Shown here in pieces: positions 1 to 12,354 of a DNA stretch of 64,000 bases. Origin of the DNA: Pyrenula massariospora (taxonomy: Eukaryota > Ascomycota > Eurotiomycetes > Pyrenulales > Pyrenulaceae); contig JAGFMI010000013.1 of NCBI GenBank assembly GCA_021030905.1, forward strand, positions 806,001 through 870,000. The letters run 5' to 3'. The notes beneath the pieces are model-generated. The model saw only the letters and a program-made list of their open reading frames with translations. It ran no database searches and had not been told where the DNA came from. The position numbers were made by a program, and so were the translations under genes. Numbering within the stretch: the stretch's first letter is position 1; each line of letters starts with the position of its first letter.

Positions 1-96
1 AGTACACAAGAAATGATGTAATCCACACCCAGCCTAAACACGCACCCGCCAAATCTCCGCCCATTTCATTCAAACCTCTCCGAACATGCAGATCCA

Positions 97-1119
97 ATGT
101 CCCTCCCAGCGTCCCCCTTCACCTCCCCTCCCTCCAAGCCCGGCCACGGTCATATCACGCTCTCCCTCCTCCCACCCTCCAAACCCGTGCTAACGACCTT
201 CACCTACCAATACCCTCTCAAACTAATCTCCCCAGACACCCACACCTCCCCCTCCGGTCACCCAATCACCCTCATCTTCCTCCTCACCTACGGCGGCGGC
301 CTGGTTGCCGGCGACAAAATTAACCTCACCATCACTCTCGCGCCGTCCACGCGCCTCGCCCTCGTCACACAGGGGAGCACAAAGATCTTCAAGACCCCGT
401 CGCGGGAGGTCGTGTCGGAGCAGGTGCTGGATGTGAGTGTGCGGAAAGGGGCGGGCTTGGTTTACTTGCCGGACCCGGTGCAGCCGTTTGGGGAGAGCTG
501 TTATGCGCAGAGGCAAACATTTCGGGTTGAGGGTCAGGGAGAATGTAGTCTATGTGTGTTGGATTGGGTGAGTGAGGGGAGGACGGCGAGGGGCGAGAAG
601 TGGGATTTGTGTGGTTGGAGGAGTAGGAACGAGGTAAGGGAGCTTGTTAATGCTGGAGAAGAGAAAGGCGAAGGCGATGTGAAGGAGGAGAGATTGTTGC
701 TAAGAGATGCGCTGATCTTTAATGATAATGGAATGTCGCCAGTTAGTGGATTAGAGGAGAAGACGGATGGAATGGGTGTGTTCGGGACGTTGATACTATA
801 CGGGCAGCAATTTACATCCCTAAAGAAGCACTTTTTACTCGAGTTCAAGAATCTGCCAAGGATAGGAGCAAAGAAGTGGACGTCGGACGACACGGCTGAA
901 GCAATATTCTCGGAAAGCCAGGCATGGAGTCAAAGGCGTCAGAAACAAGAAACAGTGGACAGGCTACTCTGGACAGCTGCCGAACTGCGAGGCTTTGTAA
1001 TCGTCAAGTTTGGCGCGCAAGCTGTTGAAGGAGCAAGGAGGTGGCTCAGGGAAATGCTGAGACGTGAGGGAACTGTTGAGAGAGAATTCGGGCCGCAAGC
1101 CTTGTTATGCTTAGGATGA
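97..1119 (+). CDS. ureD: Urease accessory protein UreD
   Basis: Single-exon 340-residue protein of the UreD/UreH family. UreD acts in the cytosol as the scaffold that docks UreF and UreG on apo-urease so that nickel can be loaded. Family hallmarks are visible: YGGGLVAGD at residues 65-73, TQGSTKIFK at about 92-100 and LPDPVQPFG at about 124-132, followed by a more variable charged middle and a conserved C-terminal third. The length matches fungal UreD. The ATG at 97 is the first in frame; an ATG at 86 is in another frame. It is convergent with the AIM6-like gene, with 252 nt between the stops. No other urease gene is present here. Function is assigned from family resemblance; confidence is high. 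Confidence 0.92.
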   Translation: MSLPASPFTSPPSKPGHGHITLSLLPPSKPVLTTFTYQYPLKLISPDTHTSPSGHPITLIFLLTYGGGLVAGDKINLTITLAPSTRLALVTQGSTKIFKTPSREVVSEQVLDVSVRKGAGLVYLPDPVQPFGESCYAQRQTFRVEGQGECSLCVLDWVSEGRTARGEKWDLCGWRSRNEVRELVNAGEEKGEGDVKEERLLLRDALIFNDNGMSPVSGLEEKTDGMGVFGTLILYGQQFTSLKKHFLLEFKNLPRIGAKKWTSDDTAEAIFSESQAWSQRRQKQETVDRLLWTAAELRGFVIVKFGAQAVEGARRWLREMLRREGTVEREFGPQALLCLG

Positions 1120-1371
1120 ATTAGCTAAGTAGATATTTCCACGACATTTCCCAGATCAGGCAAAACCTAAGGTCATCGACAAGATTGTCCTGAGATTAAG
1201 AAGTGAACCCGAGAAACCGGGTCGAAATGTCGACATTTTGGTACAATAAGGATGATCTACCGAGTATTCTATCGACATCTGCCACATCTATGAAAATGAT
1301 GGACAAAGCCCTGGGGTATCAGAGACACGGGGAGTACCGCCAACTCCACGCTATGCATGTTCAAATTTGGA

Positions 1372-2945
1372 TCAATACCACCAACCCTTGTTCTTCCTCC
1401 AATCACGCCTAGTCGCACCCTTCAAATCATCAACGTTCAGAAGATCGACACCTTCTCGGACAAGGATATGCCAAAGATGATTCCGAAGACCTATAGGCCA
1501 GTTCGGGACGCCCCAATAGCGAACTTTCAATCCACGGCTGTGCGCTCCTTGAATCTGTCGCTTGATCAGGTCCAGCTGGTTCTGCGAAAGTTTAAACCTC
1601 CAAGGATAGCCAATCGATTTCTTGAAAGACACAGAAGCGTAATAGCTATTCGCTGGACTGTATTCAGCTGCTATGGGTACGCCACTCTTCCCCTGGCCTT
1701 GATCCGGTGAGCTTTTTGACAGCAGGTGGGAATAAGCCGACTTTATAGCGTCCACCCCTTTGTTTGCAAGGTCTTTCCGCGATGTTGCTGCGGATGCCTG
1801 AACCGATATTTTTGAAGGCTTGGCCATGTCGTCCAGCGGAGCGTCAAAGAAAACGTCTCTGTAAGTCGAGTTGGCAGTGACGAGATCAAAAGGAGCATTT
1901 CCGGTTGCAACGACAGTGATCGGACCTTCCACAACAGATTTGCCGTTATAGTACGACAAGTATCCCTTCTCTCGCAAGGGCTCAAGCTGAGAGTACACCA
2001 CCGGCCAAAGTGGACGTCCTGGTGTCTTAAAATCAATCAATAAGATAAGCGTCTGCTTCGGATTGGTGTCAAAAACACCTTGGAGTCGCTTTTCCAGATG
2101 AGGGTGAAACGATGTAATCGGATTCTGCTTATGGAGGATATCTAAAAGAGGATTGATATAGAGATTACGTAACGTGCGCTGGGGAGTGAGGGAGGACGTC
2201 GTATGCCCGACAAACAGTTCCTCGTTGTACAGCCATACATCAGCTTCTACACCGATGCACCCAGCTTTTACAGCAGAGTATAGCGGGATCTTGCGCCAAT
2301 AATCGTTATGCGAGTGACACGAGACTGGTTGAATGTCACGGCTGAAGTCCGTTGGCCAGTGGGAGAAGCCTTCAGATGGACGGCCGGCTGTGCCCCAATG
2401 ATCAAGCATAAAGTCGAGCTCATCTGGGAAGAACGCCACGATTGCGCCGCAAAGAAGGGAGATCAACTGTATAACGCCTCTGCATGAAGATCAGTATGAT
2501 GCTTGCAGGAGACAGACGCAAGAATTACTGACAGCAGCATTAGAAACCCAGCCAGCGAGATAGTCAATACTCGCACGAATCGTGATCTTTTAGAGAATGA
2601 TGGCTCAAAGTAGACGCACTGCCCATCCAACTCTTCTTCACCCCTCTCTTGATCGTTTACTCTTGGGCGTGAAGCTAGAAGTGTCTGCTGCAGCCGTCTC
2701 CACCACCCGGACGTCGGCGGGTAGGAATGGAAGCCATGACCAGGGCACGCGATCACGGTGGTGTCCAAAGCATTTTTGGACTGGCCCTCAGCAGTGTCTG
2801 CGTAAAGTCCGGCGTCGACGTCCCTCAGATCAGCATTGGCCTCGCGGGCATGGTCGTCATCGGTCGAGGCAAGAAAGGGAAGAGTCTGCGAGGCATCAAG
2901 AGAAGATTTGCGGGTATGGCGGAACGGAGGTAGGGATGCCCACAT
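1372..2945 (-). CDS. AIM6: AIM6-like PLC-type phosphodiesterase, membrane anchored (2 exons)
   Basis: Two exons, 2529-2945 and 1372-2466, joined across a 62-nt GTAATT..TACAG intron (phase 0), give 503 residues. The N-terminal 120 residues are polar and low in conservation. One hydrophobic segment follows (about residues 122-155), and the intron lies inside it, so splicing is needed to make the complete membrane anchor. The C-terminal part belongs to the PLC-like phosphodiesterase TIM-barrel superfamily: SCHSHNDYW carries the first catalytic histidine, then EADVW and FVGH as in fungal AIM6 (altered inheritance of mitochondria 6). The topology suggests a type II membrane protein with the catalytic domain in the lumen or outside. 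The substrate is unknown. Both exon ends are well supported by reading frame; the AIM6 name rests on family resemblance. Confidence 0.85.
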
Positions 2946-4157
2946 GCTATTGGCGACGCCGGGGGGCCGGCGGTTGAGGGATGCTGGCCTCTCGCGCTTT
3001 CGGACGAATGAGTGGATTGCGGGGCCAAAAGGTAAGCGCGCACTTGTTCAACGACAGTGGCTCGTTCTGGTGCCAGTGAGAGGTTGAATAGGTAAGGTAC
3101 TGGTATCACCCTCTCGAGGGGCAGTATGATGCCTCCTCGACAGAGAGCGACGACGAGGAATGCACCGCGGGGTACGTTGTGGGTTATATTGACGGCACCC
3201 GCCCGACTTTTTCCCTCCGGCTTGCTGAGTTCGTGCCTGTGGCCGTGGCTCGGCTGCGCACACTGCGGGAAAGGGCGCCCTGATTGGTACGCCGATGTTC
3301 GCCGGACCCTTCACGATAGACCAAAGGCAAGCAGACAACACCACGCGCTCTAGATCGCTCTGTCTATTGATCAGAAACTGGGAGCTCCTGTCCTTTAAAA
3401 GGTGCGCATATGATCAGATGCCGTTTAATGGATCTCGCAGTGACGTCGCCAGGTCTGGTAAATGTACTGTGCTATGGAAGTGTGAGGGCATTTCCCTGGA
3501 GCAGCAGTCTTGGGGGCCTGGCTCCCTTATGGCAGTCGTGCGGTCAAGCAAAACAAGAAGCTTTCTGGATGAGATCGTCATTGTTTCTCAATCTAGAGCC
3601 CCATTGTAATCCGAGACTTGAGCCAGGCCCCGCGTCAAGCAACGCGGACTCTTGGAAACGATGTTGCAGAGAGCGTTGAAACCGCCTGTGCGTGAAACTC
3701 TTCCAAGACTCAAATCCCATGTAGGTCGCACGAGAGCCGAATCTAAGTATGCCAAAGACCCTGACAGCAGTAACCCTCCATTTCTAATCCCATTCGTAGT
3801 ATTTTAATGGTGTTGTGAAAAGCTTATGGCTGCGCGGAGGGGTTCGCAAGCACCAAGCCGTGCCGCCCCTGCATTCGGCAGGTCTAACGACGCCACATGT
3901 GCAAATCTGGGAATTGTGCCTCTTACTCAACATACTCCGCCGTCGCGTGTGGATGGCACAACATTTCTCCAGATTCTAGATCCAGGCAAAAGCGGAGCAA
4001 GCTCAGCCCCACACAGAACCTTGGTCAACTCTCTTATCTTTTTTAGGAAACGTTATGACCACAAATTGTGTCTCTTGCCCTAGCATACGTCCCTTCAACC
4101 AACCCCAGCTCTCGATCTCAGCAGCCAGTGCGGGTAGCAATTCCGAGACTCGCTCCA
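2946..4157. other. Intergenic region between divergent genes
   Basis: About 1.2 kb separates the starts of the AIM6-like gene (minus) and the small basic-protein gene (plus), so it must hold both promoters. Open frames here overlap on both strands, share no family signature and lack sensible splice partners. I see no gene, tRNA or repeat. Confidence 0.5.
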
Positions 4158-5005
4158 ATGCCGCACAAACACAGGCGCTCAAAACACGACGACCCTCGGA
4201 AGTGAGTTCTCCTTTCCTGGAAATGTCTCATCACATTTTCCTGTTTGACCTATTGACTGACTTAAACTAACAGTAAGATGGCAGCTTCAATCTTCCCCCT
4301 TCCACAACAGCCAAACCCCTCTCAACCAAGCCAAATCACGCGAGCAATCAGGATGCCCCTAAATCCAAGTCCAAGTCTAGAAAGCCTCGTACAGCAGATC
4401 GTGCCAGTGACGACACTCCTCGGGCCTTTGCGCGGCTTATGCAATTCCAGGCCGGAAAGCGAGTCACGTCCGGTCTAGATGACGGAACTGAACGACCGAA
4501 TGGCAAGAAGAAGAAGCTTCAAAACACGCCGGCCACGCACTCAATACCCCTGGAGTCGCCCCATGAATCAACTCAGCAGGAGCCAATTCCCACCATATTA
4601 CCAAATGAAAAGCTCTCCGACTTCTCTGCACGTGTTGATCAAGCTCTCCCGCTCGCTGGTCTCCAGAGCAAAAGCTCCCAAACGAAATCGACGAAACTGA
4701 CAAAGCACGACCGCCGCCTTCAGCGTTTGCAGTCTCAATGGCGCCTGGAAGAGCAATGTCGCCGTGAGAAGGCGGAAGCGCTGCTCGATGAACGGGAAGA
4801 TGACAAAGAGGAGGATGACTTGCTGTGGTATGACGTGAAGGCTGCTGCAGCGAAAAAGAAGAGAAAAGGAGGAGACGAGGATCCATGGGCGTCGGTCGCG
4901 GCAAAGAGGAAGGCCACGCGGCAGAGGAATTTGCTGGACGTGGTTCAGGAGCCTCCGAACCTAGGGAGATTGAATGCTAGACTGAAAGACTTGGAGGACA
5001 TGTGA
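4158..5005 (+). CDS. Conserved fungal basic, coiled-coil protein of unknown function (2 exons)
   Basis: Exons 4158-4201 and 4285-5005 encode 254 residues. The intron uses GTGAGT and the acceptor GGCAG at 4284, which lies downstream of a CTAACAG that would shift the frame. With this join the protein opens MPHKHRRSKHDDPR, then FNLPPST and AKPL, then FARLMQFQ. A conserved central piece follows (LSDFSARVDQALPLAGL), then a Lys/Arg/Glu-rich predicted coiled coil (about residues 155-225, with KKKRKGG) and a short tail, LNARLKDLEDM. I recognise the layout as a widespread Pezizomycotina protein, but no function is known to me. The basic stretches suggest a nuclear or nucleolar location, which is inference. 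The frame 4278-4478 that starts at the more obvious ATG is a shadow. Confidence 0.75.
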
Positions 5006-6006
5006 GCGAGGAAACGTCAAATACCCAACCGACTAGCCCAGGGCCAATACTAAGTCAGTGATGCTCTCCCTACAAAATTTCACAAAACGTGATATGGATG
5101 CACCCATTGACAATTACCCTATTGTCAATTCCCCTTCTTTTGGACCGAGGGCAGTCTCTACATTGAGCTGGCACTACTGAATCGTGATCAACGCCGAGGA
5201 AATGGCAAGTTTCTACTTGACCCGCGGGAAATAAGGACATTTGCAACAACATAATAATCAGGACCTAGCGCAGCCTGATATGTGTCCAACATTGTGAGTG
5301 CAGAATATTTAAGAAGCATTAAAGGGGATATATCAGAGCTGAAAACATCACGAATACAGAAGGTTTAAATGAAAAGTGTGCTAGCATGTGGATATAACTA
5401 CCCTCCCTCCCCCCTTCCCTCCCTCGCGCCGTCGCTCCAACTTTTCTCGCCGTCGCAAAAATTAGCTCGGGTTTTGAGGATACCACACACGATCAAACTT
5501 ATTGCATTGCGCAGGCGGCCCGAGGCAAGTCCAATCTGAGTTCTCTCATCCTTACCCTAACGTGGTGGGAGGATGGACAGGCCGGATGATCTCTAAGCGG
5601 CTGGCCCCTGAGCGGAAATGGAAATCGAGGCTGTGGGGGCAAAAGTCTTGGCCCCCACGGCCCCCTGCCGGCTAATAATCGGGTAAGGAGAGGGTCTTCT
5701 CTCCCCCAGCCTCGAGTCCTTTTCTGGTTCCTGAGGAAGGGCGTGTCGGCTCTCTCTTTCATTTCCTGTCCAGGCTAGAAGCTACACAGACATGCGACAT
5801 GATTCCTTGCAAAAATTCGGCAAGGCCCGGATGTCGTGCAGCAGACCTAGTCGGATTGCGATCTTCGTCTCTCTCCCCCTCGGCCTCGCTATCTCATCAT
5901 AAACATCTTCATCATGTCGAATCTTCTGTCAATCTGATTCTGCATCTGTGCAATCCAAATACTGTTAAAAATGACCCTTTCATAGTTCTCATGAAGAGTA
6001 TTGTCA
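5006..6006. other. Intergenic region upstream of the HET-domain gene
   Basis: One kilobase without a convincing gene. It holds a pyrimidine-rich tract at about 5400-5460 (runs of CCCTCC), common in fungal promoters, and a perfect short hairpin at 5633-5658, listed separately. The open frames here overlap one another and carry no recognisable domain. Confidence 0.5.
5633..5658. repeat. Perfect 8-bp stem inverted repeat
   Basis: GTGGGGGC at 5633-5640 is exactly complementary to GCCCCCAC at 5651-5658 across a 10-nt loop. It lies about 350 nt upstream of the HET-gene start. Role unknown; a G/C-rich region can produce this by chance. Confidence 0.45.
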
Positions 6007-8147
6007 ATGACTTCGTCGCATTGCGAACGTTGCACCGCAATTTTCCAATGGGATGTAGCACAGCTTCTCGAAGATGACTTAACGAAATCGAAGTCGGCTG
6101 GAGACGAGGAAACGACATTTCGATTCATTCCAGGCCCTTTTGGCGACGTGAAGTCAAACTTTGTTAATTTGAAAACGGCCAAAGACTTCTACGTCGTCCA
6201 CGTTGAAGAACGTCTAATGAACGACATCTTGCTTTCCCAAGCCACGTGCACGTTTTGCAAACTCATTTGTGATACCTTAGCAGTAAGAATCAAGTCCTTA
6301 GCAGGGCTAGGACCCAACCAGATCAAAATACGAGTGGGCATCAACAGGCCGCGTCATGAGTTGATCACTTTTGGTATCTCAATCCACGGAAGGGATCGAG
6401 CAGTGGATAGGTTTTATATTGATATGTTGCCAGTCAAAGGTATGTCTTAACACTAAAAATCAAGTACTGCCCAGTTTTTGAGTTTGTGTCTGTCCTAACG
6501 ATCGCGTGTTCACAGGAAATCCACTAGACTTTGCACCTTTCACGAATCTTGCCGCCGATCCCTTGTCATTCTTGTTTGAGTCATTTCGGACATGTGTCAG
6601 TCGCCATGAGATTTGTCGGCGTAACTTCGACTCCAATTGGCTCCCTACTCGTTTGATCGATGCTGGAGATTCAAATAGTCCTTGCTTCTCGCTCACGTTA
6701 ACAAAGTCTTTACCTCTCACTGGGTGCCCACACTTTTATCTCACTCTTAGTCACAAGTGGGGAGAGGTCCAATTTCCGACTCTCAACACTACTAACATAG
6801 AAGATCTAAGGCGGGGAGTCCTCATCACCAATCTACCTCGAACTTTTCGGGAAGCAATTTTCGTTTGCCGCTCTCTTGGGGTGCGCTATCTATGGATAGA
6901 TTGCCTATGCATTCTTCAAGATTCAGAAGATGATTGGCGCACAGAGTCATCTTTAATGGGTCTTGTATATAGCAACTGCCTCTGCAATTTAGCCGCTTCT
7001 CATGCCAACAAATCGGACGATGGTTTAGGTCCACTAGCACCAAGAGACCTTGAACCATTCACGCCTGTGTATGTTAACACACTCAACTACGAACGACGAA
7101 GAGAATATGTCTGCTGGCCAAGCCAGAGAAACCACTGGAAATCGCTTAAATATCAAGGCCCTATATATCGACGGGGGTGGGTATTTCAGGAGCGCCTTCT
7201 CAGTCCCCGGACAATGCATTTCTCCACACCTGCCTTCTTGGAATGCCGAGAGTGTTGTACGTGTGAGGGCTACCCCAAGCCTCCTTTCCATTGGCATATT
7301 GGATACAAGCATCTGAAGGCTAGGCTACTTGATGCACTTCCGTCCTCAATAGAATGGAAGATGGCCGTGCAGCAATACTCAGCTACGGCTCTAACGTACG
7401 ACAGTGACAAAGCTCTCGCTATCTCCGGTGTGGCTCGCAGCATGGGATCAGCTTCCAAGGCTCGCTATCTCGCCGGGCTCTGGGAAAACGATCTTGTGAA
7501 TGACTTGATGTGGGCGACTCTTAATGACGGCCGCGCCTACACAGCTCATTATCGTCCAACGCACTATATAGGTAACAATTTTTACATACAATAACTCTCT
7601 GCTCCAAACTTTCTGACTATTCAACGCAGCTCCATCCTGGTCTTGGATTTCTGTAATCGGCAAAGTACTTCCTCGCATAGCATTCATAATCAACAGTCAA
7701 TCATTGGTTCTCATTCTCTCAGCCGAAACAAGTAACTTGTCTGCCGATCAATTCGGCCAGATCACGAACGGCTATATCAGACTTCGCGGCAGATTGTTCC
7801 CTTTCGAAAAGTCGTTGTTATCCGGTATTTGTACTTCGACTATAGAAACCCAGAACGTCACCTGCAACTTCCTCGATGACCTCAACGAGGCCAAAAAGTT
7901 GGAGGAAGGGAACATCGCCACAAACATGCTACCGCTCGCACACGTGAGAGTTTTTGAGGGATCACAGTACTACTACGCGTTACTGCTTCGCTCAGCGCAA
8001 AAGTCTGGCACGGAACCCTACGAGAGAATCGGCTTCGCGCTCATCAAGGAAGAGGGCACTATCCACGGCACCGTTGAGACGAAGTGTCCGGGTTGGACAA
8101 CGCCACCTTGGCCGGACAGGGAGCTCGAGGAGATCGAAATCATCTGA
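6007..8147 (+). CDS. Heterokaryon incompatibility (HET) domain protein (3 exons)
   Basis: Exons 6007-6439, 6516-7571 and 7630-8147 give 668 residues; both introns (76 and 58 nt) are GT..AG and the first has a CCTAACG branch site. The HET domain sits mid-protein: LTLSHKWGE (about 220-228), RYLWIDCLCILQD (about 268-280) with the aromatic and acidic core typical of the family, and GWVFQERLLSPR (about 366-376). The last exon begins inside APSWSWIS, the usual C-terminal HET-protein motif. HET domains trigger cell death when genetically different hyphae fuse; partners are often NLR-like proteins. The N-terminal 200 residues are Cys/His containing (SSHCERC, CTFCKLIC) and resemble the N-termini of many HET genes. 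The ATG at 6007 follows a TTG-initiated extension that I do not use. Confidence 0.93.
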
Positions 8148-9310
8148 CATCTGGCTACTATCGGGATTCGTGGACATCATGCTAAGATTTGACTAGCGTT
8201 CGGATCTACGGACATCAGCGATCAATCTTCAACAAGTATTCTCACCTAATTATGGGCGTCGGGAGCCAAACTACACGTTGGTTCGCAGCCAGATAAGCTA
8301 GTGTCAGCCTGACAAAGATAACGTCTTAAACAGTATGGTCTTAAGTCATTCATACTCGTCCCCTGCCTCGGAGACCGAGCGTCATTTCTCTCGTTGCCAT
8401 GATGTTTCTGCGTACCCTGCCCTGCAGACCTTAGTTTCCTTTGCATCGCGTATCTATTATCCTGTCAAGCTGTGACACTGAGGAGGCTCAAAGGCAGATA
8501 AGGGAGATGGGAAGGCTTGATATGGTGGGCGTCAGCAAGTCTCTTGGAAAGAGTGCGGAGAAGATGGTGGATGAAGTGTAGGTAGAGGGAGGGCAGAAAA
8601 ACACTGGAATACCTAAGTGGGCAGATAGGGAGCCGGAGGCGGTAGACTTACGATACGATTTTCTAAGTCTCGGAGTTGTCATTCTTTCAGAAACACGCGA
8701 TTTGGGATATAACTTTTGTTACCATCTAGTTCATCATATGTCCAAACTCTGCTACGCGGATCTATTAAGCACAGATTCGTGCTTCATTTGCGTTGATATG
8801 GATCTTGATCTCATACACTTCCTGCGTGCAAGTTTCTCTCTCCATCTCTATATAAAAGACCGCGACCATACACGGAGTAGACCTGCAGAGCGGGATACCT
8901 TCCATCCATCACTGTATTTAAGAAGCCGGAAAATATAGCTCAAGAATGACTGTGTAAATGGACCTGGCATCTTGGATGCTGTAGGTGAAGCTCGCACAGA
9001 TGTAGATCGGTGAATGTGGGGTTTTGCGGCAAGGGATAGTGTAGGTAGGCAAGTCTCGGATCGAAATCGAATGTCGTGGATGATCGTATGTCAAGGTTTG
9101 GTGGCGAGAAGAGCCTCGTTTTATTACGAAGAAGGTAGGAAGGCGGTATTATATTTTTCAGATAAGATGTTGTTGCCACTCATGTAGGAAAGTGATGTCT
9201 GGAGTGCGGTTGGACTTCTTCGTGAGGCGGGCCCGGCCATACGTGGGTAATGGTAGATTGCCAATACCCTAGGCTGGGATTTTAGATGTCGTAGGTTGGT
9301 GGTCATTGTT
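8148..9310. other. Intergenic region between convergent genes
   Basis: About 1.16 kb of 3' flank shared by the HET gene (plus) and the membrane-protein gene (minus). No conserved coding frame, tRNA or repeat is apparent; the short open frames on both strands look random. Confidence 0.5.
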
Positions 9311-11488
9311 TCAATAGCGGACATTTGGCCTCACAGCCTTGTAATCTCTCTTCCTCAGGCCAGGGTCTTTTTGAAAGACCACCTCAACGGATCCGCTTTC
9401 GTTCTCCCGAATATTGATCGGTTCACCAAAGGTTGATAAAGACCCGATGCCTACACTCGTACTAGAAAGATGTTCTGGCTGTTTCGAGTTGATTGCGAGC
9501 ATGAAGAGATCACCGAGAGAATTCCAACTGTTGCCTGATCGGCCTGTGGTAAAAGCATAGAGCAGGAAAGCCAGAACTAGTACGCTGTAGAATCCTAGTA
9601 CGACCAGAGATAATTGGACTGGAACTGTGGAGCTATCGTAACCATATCCGTTCAAAGTATTCTTGATATGGTATTGGATTAGCGAACTAGGGTCGGTCCA
9701 GTTACCATCAGCGTAGTCAGCAAAGACCCAGGTGTTATCATAATGATGTAGATAACCATTGGCATTGAGATATTTTATCATGTTATCGTACTGCTTGTCA
9801 TTCATGAACGATACTTGCTTCGAATCGCTACTAGATTTGTTAAATTGAGTAAAGTATTTTTTAGGTGGGCTTCCGTAAGTGGTGTCCAAAATATCGTCCG
9901 TCCCAGGTATGAGACTAAAGTCAGACAAGGCGAGAGCTAACGTAGAGCTTGTTCCAAGTGGCTCATCAGGATATGCAGTCGAAACTCCGTTCTCATGGGC
10001 TTTACCACTATACGCATTGTAGTGAAGCTCTGTGGCTCTCTTGGCCCAATCTGGACTTATCGTAATGATTGTGCTGGGTTTTTCAAGGGATTCTTCGCTT
10101 TCTAAAGCCCAAGATACTGCTCCTCTGCCATTCTCGTCGCTTGTTGTGTTCGCTAAAGTCTTTCTCCACGTTGCATTGATGATACATGCGTACACCCAGT
10201 ATCCATTTCTGTCGACAGATGCGATAGTAGCTAATAGCGAATGATTTGACCCTATGGGTGATCCGTGGAAAGACATCATCCATGGTAGTTCTTGTAACGT
10301 CAAATTTGCAACCGAATGCCCGAGCTCTTCAGAAGCCGTGCCTGAATTTTCCGCATTGGGAAGAATATCAATCAAAGGAATTAGTGCGTTTAGATCTGAG
10401 TGATGACTTCCAAATGACACAAAATTTCCTTCAACACTTCGATTATTCACCTCATTTATGATACAATTCAGCTGCACATAAGGCTGAAGTGCTGAGACTA
10501 CTCGTACACCCGCTTTGCGACTGGAGGAATCGGGACCCGCCAAAAACGATGATGCGAACATTGTTGACAAGGACGGCAGCGTGGAGCTGCCAATAAATCT
10601 TCTAGAAGAGCTCGACGCGGCATCTGGTTGAATAAACGACATCATGTTTGACATGGAACGACTTCCGAAGGAGTCTATTATCTCAAAAGAATCCTGACCG
10701 GATTCTTCCGCGTCGACGAGTTGCGGAAGCGAATCGCAAAAGGAAGCCTCGTTTCTAAGACTGCGATCAGCAAAAGATCAAGAAAAATTGTGCACTTACT
10801 GCAGGTGTCCATCGATGAGCATGAAATGATTTGGAAACTCCAAAATAGGCTTGTGTAAAATCATCAAATTTTGGCCATTGAGATAGTGAATTATACGGGG
10901 AATCATGAGGACAGCGCTCGAGGGGCCAATAAGTGCCGTTAATATAATTATTATCGAAACGAAGAAGGCTGATAGTATTCTGCGCTGTCTGTGGCAGGCT
11001 TTTAAAGTCAAAGAACCCCAAAGGTCCGCAGACCAAAGGTATGAGATATCTCTGATCCGGAAGGGTCCAAGAAAGGTGCCGAGAGGAAGTGTACCAGCTC
11101 CGAGGGCTTGTTGCCTAACAAAGCTAAGACAAATTGCCATTAGAGATGCTTGGATCAAAGTCTCCAAAACTTTAGCAGCAAATTGTATGGCTGTTATGGT
11201 AGTTGTGGAAATGTGACCGATGTAGGTTCCGCGGATATTGATAACCATTAGGGCGATGACTGCTGTAAATGGTACGGTGTGAATAAGGGCATTGAGCGCA
11301 GCGCATCGTCGATCTTGAAAATAGGCGACTTTGGGGACTTCGCCTGGTGCAAGCCATCTTGTTAGACGAGCCACAGAATGAAGTCGAACACAACAAAAGA
11401 TGTTATCGCAAAGATGGGCTAATCTGGATAGAACCCTCGACTTGGTGGAAAGCGCGGCGTCCTTCATTAGTAAAATCTTTGACAGCAT
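9311..11488 (-). CDS. Uncharacterised fungal multi-pass membrane protein (2 exons)
   Basis: Exons 10800-11488 and 9311-10760 join across a 39-nt intron (GTAAGT..CGCAG, with GCTGAT before the acceptor) to give 712 residues. The first exon has several hydrophobic spans: a segment around HTVPFTAVIALMVINI, another around TTTITAIQFAAKVLE, and a third ending LIGPSSAVLMIPR. The long middle is polar with several N-x-S/T sites (for example NATW), consistent with an extracellular loop. A final helix (VLGFYSVLVLAFLLYAF) precedes a cytosolic tail. This arrangement, with ISYLWS and GPSSAVLMIPR, is shared by a large family of fungal plasma-membrane proteins of unknown function. The intron is unusually short but necessary, because without it the frame meets TAA. 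It is convergent with the HET gene. Confidence 0.85.
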
Positions 11489-12354
11489 GCCTCTCTGGAG
11501 TGACTTTAGTTAAACGATGTCAGAGGCCTCACTTCTGCTCTATTTCCGGATTCTGAGATGTTAAACGTAAAGATTTAATAGTGAACTGATTAATAGAAAG
11601 AGTTGAAGTCTTCGTAGAAAGATGCCCCAAGTGAATTTAAAACATATATAAGATGAGATGTGCCTCTTTTCCGCTCATTTAATCCCATCTGCGTGAAAAA
11701 AGCCTTGTCCACACAATTTGTCCGTCCCTTCTGCGCCTACTTAGCTTGCTGCACGCTGCAAGACACACACCCATATATGCACTGAGACTGGCCATCGCAG
11801 AAAGACCGCGGGGGCCGGGGCACTGCAGGCGTTCTCTCAGCCAAATGCTGTGGAACAGTATGATGCATGCAATTGGGAAGCAGGGCCCTGGAGCGTAGGT
11901 GCCGGCGACATTCATACCTGTCTAAGTGTGGACGCAGGCAGAATCGGCTTTGTGCGTTTATGCACCTAGTGGCCGGGCCGGGGCGAAACGACGGGGGTAT
12001 AAGACTGGAGTCGATATTGTCATTACTTTAGTGTCTTTCACCTTGCCCCTCACTAGTTGGTCTATATTATTGCAGGCAGAAGCAGAATACTGGTTGTTCT
12101 AAACCGAGAAGGTGTACGGGGTTACATTTTACAACCGAAGCTTTAGAGATCATAACTCACGAGAATTGATCATTTCGATCTCAAGAGCGAGCCGTGACGT
12201 ATGAAGCACATGTATAGAACCTTGAAGGCACCTCTTACTATCCCCACAAATTCATTACCACGACCCCCAACCTGGCGTCCGGATTTCCCAAACCTCACCC
12301 CATGCCACCTCCTTCTCATACTTACCAATCACTTTCAGCTCCCTACGCCCCAAC
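11489..12354. other. Intergenic region between two minus-strand genes
   Basis: About 870 nt: upstream of the membrane-protein gene and downstream of the P450. One 78-codon minus frame (11679-11915) has no ATG-proximal context or family signature. I see nothing else in it. Confidence 0.5.

Noticed and set aside
4278-4478. ATG-started frame MAASIFPL in the small basic-protein gene
   Set aside because: The overlapping frame beginning after the GGCAG acceptor gives FNLPPST..AKPL and continues into the conserved FARLMQFQAGKR; the ATG frame ends after 66 residues and has no conservation pattern.
10767-11036. Alternative minus frame in the membrane-protein gene with NGTYWPLERCP
   Set aside because: It looks exon-like, but the frame with GPSSAVLMIPR runs through the same bases without stop up to a proper donor and joins exon 2 in phase, so this is a shadow.
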